From Ramlibacter sp. (GTDB taxonomy: Bacteria; Pseudomonadota; Gammaproteobacteria; Burkholderiales; Burkholderiaceae_C), in NCBI GenBank assembly GCA_023701085.1, contig JAMPXR010000061.1:1-9696 (forward strand): DNA of 9,696 nt. The letters are read 5' to 3'. Position numbers and translations under genes: made by a program. Of this stretch, positions 7,118 to 9,696 are shown piece by piece (the first letter of the stretch is position 1; every line of letters begins with the position of its first letter). The notes below the pieces were generated by a model. The model had not been told where the DNA came from. It saw nothing but the letters and a program-made list of their open reading frames with translations, and searched no databases.

Positions 7118-8383
7118 CTAGCCGGCGTATTTGCGCGCGGCGTCGAACATCGCCCGCACATTCGCCACCGGCGCTTCGTCGGGAATCCCGAAGGCGCAGT
7201 CGAGGATCAGCTTGCCGCCCTTGTGGAAGACGTTCTCGGCCAGGTGCTTGACGGCGGCATCCACTTCCTGGGGCTGGCCCGTGGTCATCAAGGAAGGCGA
7301 CAGGTTGCCGCGCAAGGCCACCACATCGCCCAGCACCTCGAAGGCCTTGACCATGTCGGTGCGCTCGAACCAGTAGATGCACTTGCCCGGCGGAACGTCC
7401 TTGATGATCTCCAGCCGCTTGGTGCAGTCGGCTTCCCACAGCGGCATCGGGATCAGGCCGGCGTCGATCAGGCCCATCATCATCTTGCGGAAGGGCGGCC
7501 ACCAGAACTCGCGGAACTGCTTGTCCGACATGAAGGCATCGGGCGCCCAGTGGATCGGGATGAAGACGATGGGATGGCCCGACCCTTTGGCGTTGGCCAC
7601 GGTCATGCGGGTCAGGAACACCGAGGCCTTGTCGAGCATCTGCAGCAGCTTGTCCTTGTGCCGGTAGATGTCGGTCATCATCCCGCGCGCGCCCCGGAAG
7701 TAGTCGGCGATGAAATCGTAGGGGGAAACGGCGGCGGCACCATTGGTCAGCGGGTAGCCGAGCTGCGTCATGCGGTCCGTGAACGCCACGTGATGCTGCA
7801 TGAAGCGATGGGCTTCCTCGGCCGCCTGGACGATGCGCTGGAACGATTCGCGCACGCGCGGCTTGGCGAAGCCGCGGATGCCGGCCACCAGCCGGAAGTA
7901 GTGCAGGCCGGGGAAAACAGGCAGTTCGTCGAAGCCCTCGAAAGCGCTGGCCACCCGGGGCAGGTAGGTGTGCAAGTAGAACCCGGTGGGATCGAACAGG
8001 AAGTCGTCGTATTCCTCCGCCTTCATGTATTCCCGGTCGAGGTACTGGAACGGCTGGTTGTCGCCGACGCCGTGGCCGGGCCACTGCAGTTGCTTGAAGC
8101 CCAATGCCTCCAGGGTCGGCCCCGAGGTGGTGGACAGCAGCAGGGTGCTGTAGACGTCGGGGTCGAATTCGAGCACGGCGCGCTCGGCCAGCCGCTTGGT
8201 CAGCTCGTAGTCGTACATCAGCTCGCGGCAGTTCGCGCCGCCGTACTTGCCCAGCCAGAAGGTGGCGTACATCGCGACCGGCATGCGGTCCGGCTGCTTC
8301 AGCGCCACGCAGTCCATGATGCGCTGCCAGCGCGCGTCGTAGGCGGCCCGCGCGGCCGGCGGCGCGGCGACGACGGCGTTCAT
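7118..8383 (-). CDS. Uroporphyrinogen-decarboxylase-family methyltransferase, probable substrate:corrinoid methyltransferase (MT-I)
   Basis: A 421-residue UroD-fold protein, longer than HemE (about 350). It belongs to the methyltransferase side of the superfamily (MtaA, CmuA and O-demethylase MT-I relatives), shown by its place beside a corrinoid protein and by segments such as MSDKQFREFWWPPFRKMM (285-302), WEADCTKRLEIIKD (316-329), YWFERTDM (337-344), LGDVVALRGN (351-360) and LDCAFGIPDEAPVANVRAM (394-412). The His-x-Cys zinc motif of MtaA is not visible; the equivalent place reads E317-A-D-C320. E325-x14-E340 fits the first part of the E-x14-E-x20-H zinc motif I recall for vanillate MT-I, but residue 361 is Leu instead of His. 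In this operon it should take the methyl group from the unknown growth substrate. The ATG overlaps the corrinoid gene's stop by four bases. The frame remains open upstream, but that portion lies in the corrinoid gene and is not homologous. Confidence 0.9.
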   Translation of the reverse strand: MNAVVAAPPAARAAYDARWQRIMDCVALKQPDRMPVAMYATFWLGKYGGANCRELMYDYELTKRLAERAVLEFDPDVYSTLLLSTTSGPTLEALGFKQLQWPGHGVGDNQPFQYLDREYMKAEEYDDFLFDPTGFYLHTYLPRVASAFEGFDELPVFPGLHYFRLVAGIRGFAKPRVRESFQRIVQAAEEAHRFMQHHVAFTDRMTQLGYPLTNGAAAVSPYDFIADYFRGARGMMTDIYRHKDKLLQMLDKASVFLTRMTVANAKGSGHPIVFIPIHWAPDAFMSDKQFREFWWPPFRKMMMGLIDAGLIPMPLWEADCTKRLEIIKDVPPGKCIYWFERTDMVKAFEVLGDVVALRGNLSPSLMTTGQPQEVDAAVKHLAENVFHKGGKLILDCAFGIPDEAPVANVRAMFDAARKYAG

Positions 8384-9042
8384 GCCGGCGCCCCCAGCCA
8401 GTGCTTGCACAGCTTGACGGCATCGACCGCGTTGACCCCGAAGGCGTCGGCGCCCGTGTAGGCGCGCACCGTCTCGTCGATCTGGCCGCCGCCGATCATG
8501 ATCTTGAGCCGCTCGCGGCGGCCGGCTTTCTCGATGGCGGCGATGGTTTCCTTCATCGAGTCGAAGGCCAGCGTGAGGAAGCCCGACAGGCCGACCACGT
8601 CCGGCTGGAACTCGTCGATCGCCCCCAGGAAATTGTCGACCGGCACGTCGATGCCGATGTCCCTGACCTCGAAGCCGTTGATGTCGAGCATGAAGGTCAC
8701 GATGTTCTTGCCGATGTCGTGCAGGTCGCCGTGCACCGTGCCGATCAGCACCTTGCCCAGCTTGCGGCGTTCCTCGCCGGGCCTGACCTTGATCAGGGGC
8801 TTGGCGATGGCCCCTATGGTCTCGAGCATCTCGCCCGCCAGCACCAGCTCGGGCAGGAAGTACTCGCCCTCCTCGAAGCGCTTGCCGACCATGTCCATGG
8901 CCGCGCGGCACAGGTCCAGCACCCGCACCGGGTCTTTGCCTTCCTCCAGCAGCATGCGCCGCGCCGCGGCCAGCGCCTCGTCCTCGTTCATGTCGGCCAT
9001 CGCTTCGACGAGCCGCCTCTCCTCGTCGTTCCAGTCGCTCAT
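8380..9042 (-). CDS. Corrinoid (methyl-cobalamin) protein of a methyltransferase system, MtaC/MtgC-like
   Basis: A 220-residue two-domain corrinoid protein of normal length. Residues 1-90 form the helical cap domain (B12-binding_2), including RRMLLEEGKDPVRVLD (28-43) and FEEGEYFLPELVLAGEML (56-73). Residues 95-220 form the Rossmann B12-binding domain with the base-off/His-on motif D106-L-H108-D-I-G111 in GTVHGDLHDIGKN; H108 is the lower axial cobalt ligand. S153-G-F155 takes the place of the usual S-x-L motif, and GGG (184-186) that of the nucleotide-loop glycines. It shuttles methyl groups between the UroD-like enzyme and the pterin methyltransferase. The ATG at 9042 is chosen because GAGGAGA stands five to six bases upstream and the protein then starts like its family (SDWNDEERRLVEAM). 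An in-frame ATG at 9114 lies inside the promoter region. It is the first gene of the operon. Confidence 0.95.
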   Translation of the reverse strand: MSDWNDEERRLVEAMADMNEDEALAAARRMLLEEGKDPVRVLDLCRAAMDMVGKRFEEGEYFLPELVLAGEMLETIGAIAKPLIKVRPGEERRKLGKVLIGTVHGDLHDIGKNIVTFMLDINGFEVRDIGIDVPVDNFLGAIDEFQPDVVGLSGFLTLAFDSMKETIAAIEKAGRRERLKIMIGGGQIDETVRAYTGADAFGVNAVDAVKLCKHWLGAPA

Positions 9043-9101
9043 GGGTGTCTCCTCGCCCGGCGGCCTCGCGCGCAAGCGCCCGCGCGGCCTCGAGTCGATT
9101 G

Positions 9102-9130
9102 ACGGTAGTCCCATTTAGTTGGCATGTCAA
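9102..9130 (-). promoter_or_regulatory. Predicted sigma-70 promoter of the methyltransferase operon
   Basis: On the minus strand a perfect -35 hexamer TTGACA (9125-9130) is followed after 17 bases by TACCGT (9102-9107), which keeps the key T, A and final T of a -10 box. Transcription would start near 9095 and leave a leader of about 53 bases before the ATG at 9042. An overlapping alternative is TTGTCA (9136-9141), 17 bases, then CTAAAT (9113-9118). Either way the -35 to spacer region coincides with the palindrome at 9115-9134. Confidence 0.55.
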
Positions 9131-9134
9131 CTAA
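9115..9134. promoter_or_regulatory. 20-bp near-perfect palindrome, probable MarR-family operator
   Basis: The plus strand reads ttagttggcatgtcaactaa. Nine of ten base pairs are symmetric about the centre between 9124 and 9125; only the 9122/9127 pair fails. The length and the AT-rich arms in GC-rich DNA are typical of MarR-family dimer sites. A second, overlapping inverted repeat, gtcaa-ctaa-ttgac (9126-9139), may extend the site. It covers the predicted -35 box, so binding would block the promoter. The adjacent MarR-type gene is the obvious candidate to bind it. Confidence 0.7.
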
Positions 9135-9191
9135 TTGACAAGCCTTCCTTGCGCAAACCCGTGTAGTGGTTAACCCGGAGAAGCCGGCCGG

Positions 9192-9696
9192 CTATTCGTC
9201 GGCGTCCGGCGAGGGGCGGGCGCGCCGCCGTCCCGCCGCCTTGGGGAAGCGCTGCGCGACGTAGCGGTCCGTCGCCGCTTCGACATGGGGCAGGTTGTCG
9301 TGCAGGCGCCGCAGCAGGGTGGTCAGGGTTTCGAGCTCCGCCGGCTCCAGCACCGACACCAGCGCGCGCTCGCGCTCCAGCGCGATGCCGATCATCTGGT
9401 CGTGCAGCCTGCGGCCCTTGGCGGTCAGCCGGGCGATGCGCAGCCGCCCGTCGCCGTCGTCCAGCGCCATCGAGATCAGCCCGCGGGCCTGCATGCGCTT
9501 GAAGCAGCGGCTTACGGAGGCCTTGTCCATGCCGATGATGCGCGACACCTGCTGCGCGGAGATGGAATTCTCGACCGCCAGCAGCATCAGGCAGCGCCAG
9601 GTTTCGATCCCCACGTCGAACACGTTGAGGTAGTGATGCGACGCCCCGCGCTGCAGCTTGCTGGCGAGCCAGGCCAGGATGGCGGGCAGGTAGCGC
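9192..9696 (-). CDS. MarR-family transcriptional regulator, 5' end cut off
   Basis: 167 codons are visible before the TAG stop; the frame is open to the right edge, so the true start lies outside the window. A GTG at 9623 is in frame, but the residues before it (YLPAILAWLASKLQRGASHH) read as the first MarR dimerisation helix, so it is not the start. The winged helix-turn-helix is clear: ISAQQVSRIIGMDKASVSRCF (the recognition helix is MDKASVSRCFKRM), then the wing RGLISMALDDGDGRLRIARLT with the conserved D-x-R-type turn, and TAKGRRLHDQM starting the second dimer helix. The tail is basic (GRRRARPSPDADE). It probably represses the operon downstream until a ligand related to the pathway substrate binds. 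It is transcribed in the same direction as the operon and 149 bases ahead of it. Confidence 0.9.
   Translation of the reverse strand, partial: RYLPAILAWLASKLQRGASHHYLNVFDVGIETWRCLMLLAVENSISAQQVSRIIGMDKASVSRCFKRMQARGLISMALDDGDGRLRIARLTAKGRRLHDQMIGIALERERALVSVLEPAELETLTTLLRRLHDNLPHVEAATDRYVAQRFPKAAGRRRARPSPDADE

Larger units (their letters stand above)
9043..9191. other. Control region between the regulator and the operon
   Basis: This 149-base gap holds the promoter and palindrome listed separately. It also contains ggttaacc (9168-9175), a perfect 8-bp palindrome of unknown role, and a 12-bp perfect palindrome agccggccggct (9182-9193) that runs into the regulator's stop codon. The latter has no loop and no T-run, so it is not a good terminator. 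Read-through from the regulator gene into the operon therefore remains possible. No riboswitch-sized structured leader fits between the predicted start site and the first ATG. Confidence 0.5.

Noticed and set aside
7118..8383. HemE (true uroporphyrinogen decarboxylase)
   Set aside because: The protein is about 70 residues too long, lacks the HemE N-terminal signature, and sits between a corrinoid protein and activator genes, so a methyltransferase role fits far better.
7058..8461. Plus-strand open frame of 467 codons
   Set aside because: It is antisense to the UroD-like gene, with no recognisable motif or ribosome binding site; shadow frame.
9043..9101. Cobalamin riboswitch in the operon leader
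   Set aside because: Only about 53 bases lie between the predicted transcription start and the first ATG, too short for a B12 aptamer, and no B12-box-like sequence was seen.
8401..9102. Plus-strand open frame of 233 codons
   Set aside because: It is antisense to the corrinoid protein gene, whose DxHxxG motif is unmistakable.
9043..9114. Upstream ATG at 9114 as the start of the corrinoid protein
   Set aside because: It would place the coding start within the promoter and next to the palindrome, lacks a ribosome binding site, and adds 24 residues not typical of the family. The ATG at 9042 has GAGGAGA in front of it.
9182..9193. 12-bp palindrome at the end of the regulator gene as an intrinsic terminator
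   Set aside because: It has no loop and no following T-run on the minus strand; such GC palindromes are expected by chance in this DNA.

Overview
The window is about two-thirds G+C. Every gene I can support lies on the minus strand, so transcription runs from right to left. Codon use, the strong GGAG-type ribosome binding sites and the protein styles suggest an aerobic proteobacterium, most likely a betaproteobacterium of the Burkholderiales. That placement is an inference; nothing in the window is a taxonomic marker.

In the direction of transcription the layout is: (1) a MarR-family regulator whose start lies beyond the right edge (9192-9696); (2) a 149-base intergenic region with a near-perfect 20-bp palindrome over a predicted promoter (9102-9141); (3) a tightly packed run of seven genes (9042 down to 1074): corrinoid protein, uroporphyrinogen-decarboxylase-like methyltransferase, small MetH-activation-domain-like protein, [2Fe-2S]/ASKHA corrinoid activator (RACE), methyltetrahydrofolate:corrinoid-type methyltransferase, amidohydrolase, and a MetV-MetF fusion; (4) a 111-base G/C-skewed gap with an inverted repeat and a G-quadruplex motif; (5) a MetE-C-terminal-like methyltransferase cut by the left edge. 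Spacings inside the seven-gene run are -4, 18, 25, 12, -4 and 14 bases, as in one operon.

Together the genes make up an almost complete corrinoid-dependent demethylation route. The UroD-like enzyme would move a methyl group from an unknown methylated substrate to cob(I)alamin on the corrinoid protein. The pterin methyltransferase would pass it to tetrahydrofolate. The MetV-MetF fusion would oxidise methyl-THF to methylene-THF. Corrinoid oxidised by accident to Co(II) would be reactivated by the RACE protein, perhaps with the MetH-activation-like protein. The MetE-like protein could draw methyl groups off to a thiol such as homocysteine. The amidohydrolase has no obvious place in this chain and may be the best clue to the substrate. 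The MarR regulator, next to a palindromic site, suggests induction by a small, possibly aromatic, ligand.

Such systems are best known from anaerobes (acetogens, Desulfitobacterium, methanogens). The gene combination, the unknown substrate and the divergent metal site of the UroD-like enzyme make this a good candidate for an undescribed methyl-catabolic pathway. No RNA gene, mobile element, CRISPR array or riboswitch was recognised, and no gene-free stretch exceeds 300 bases.
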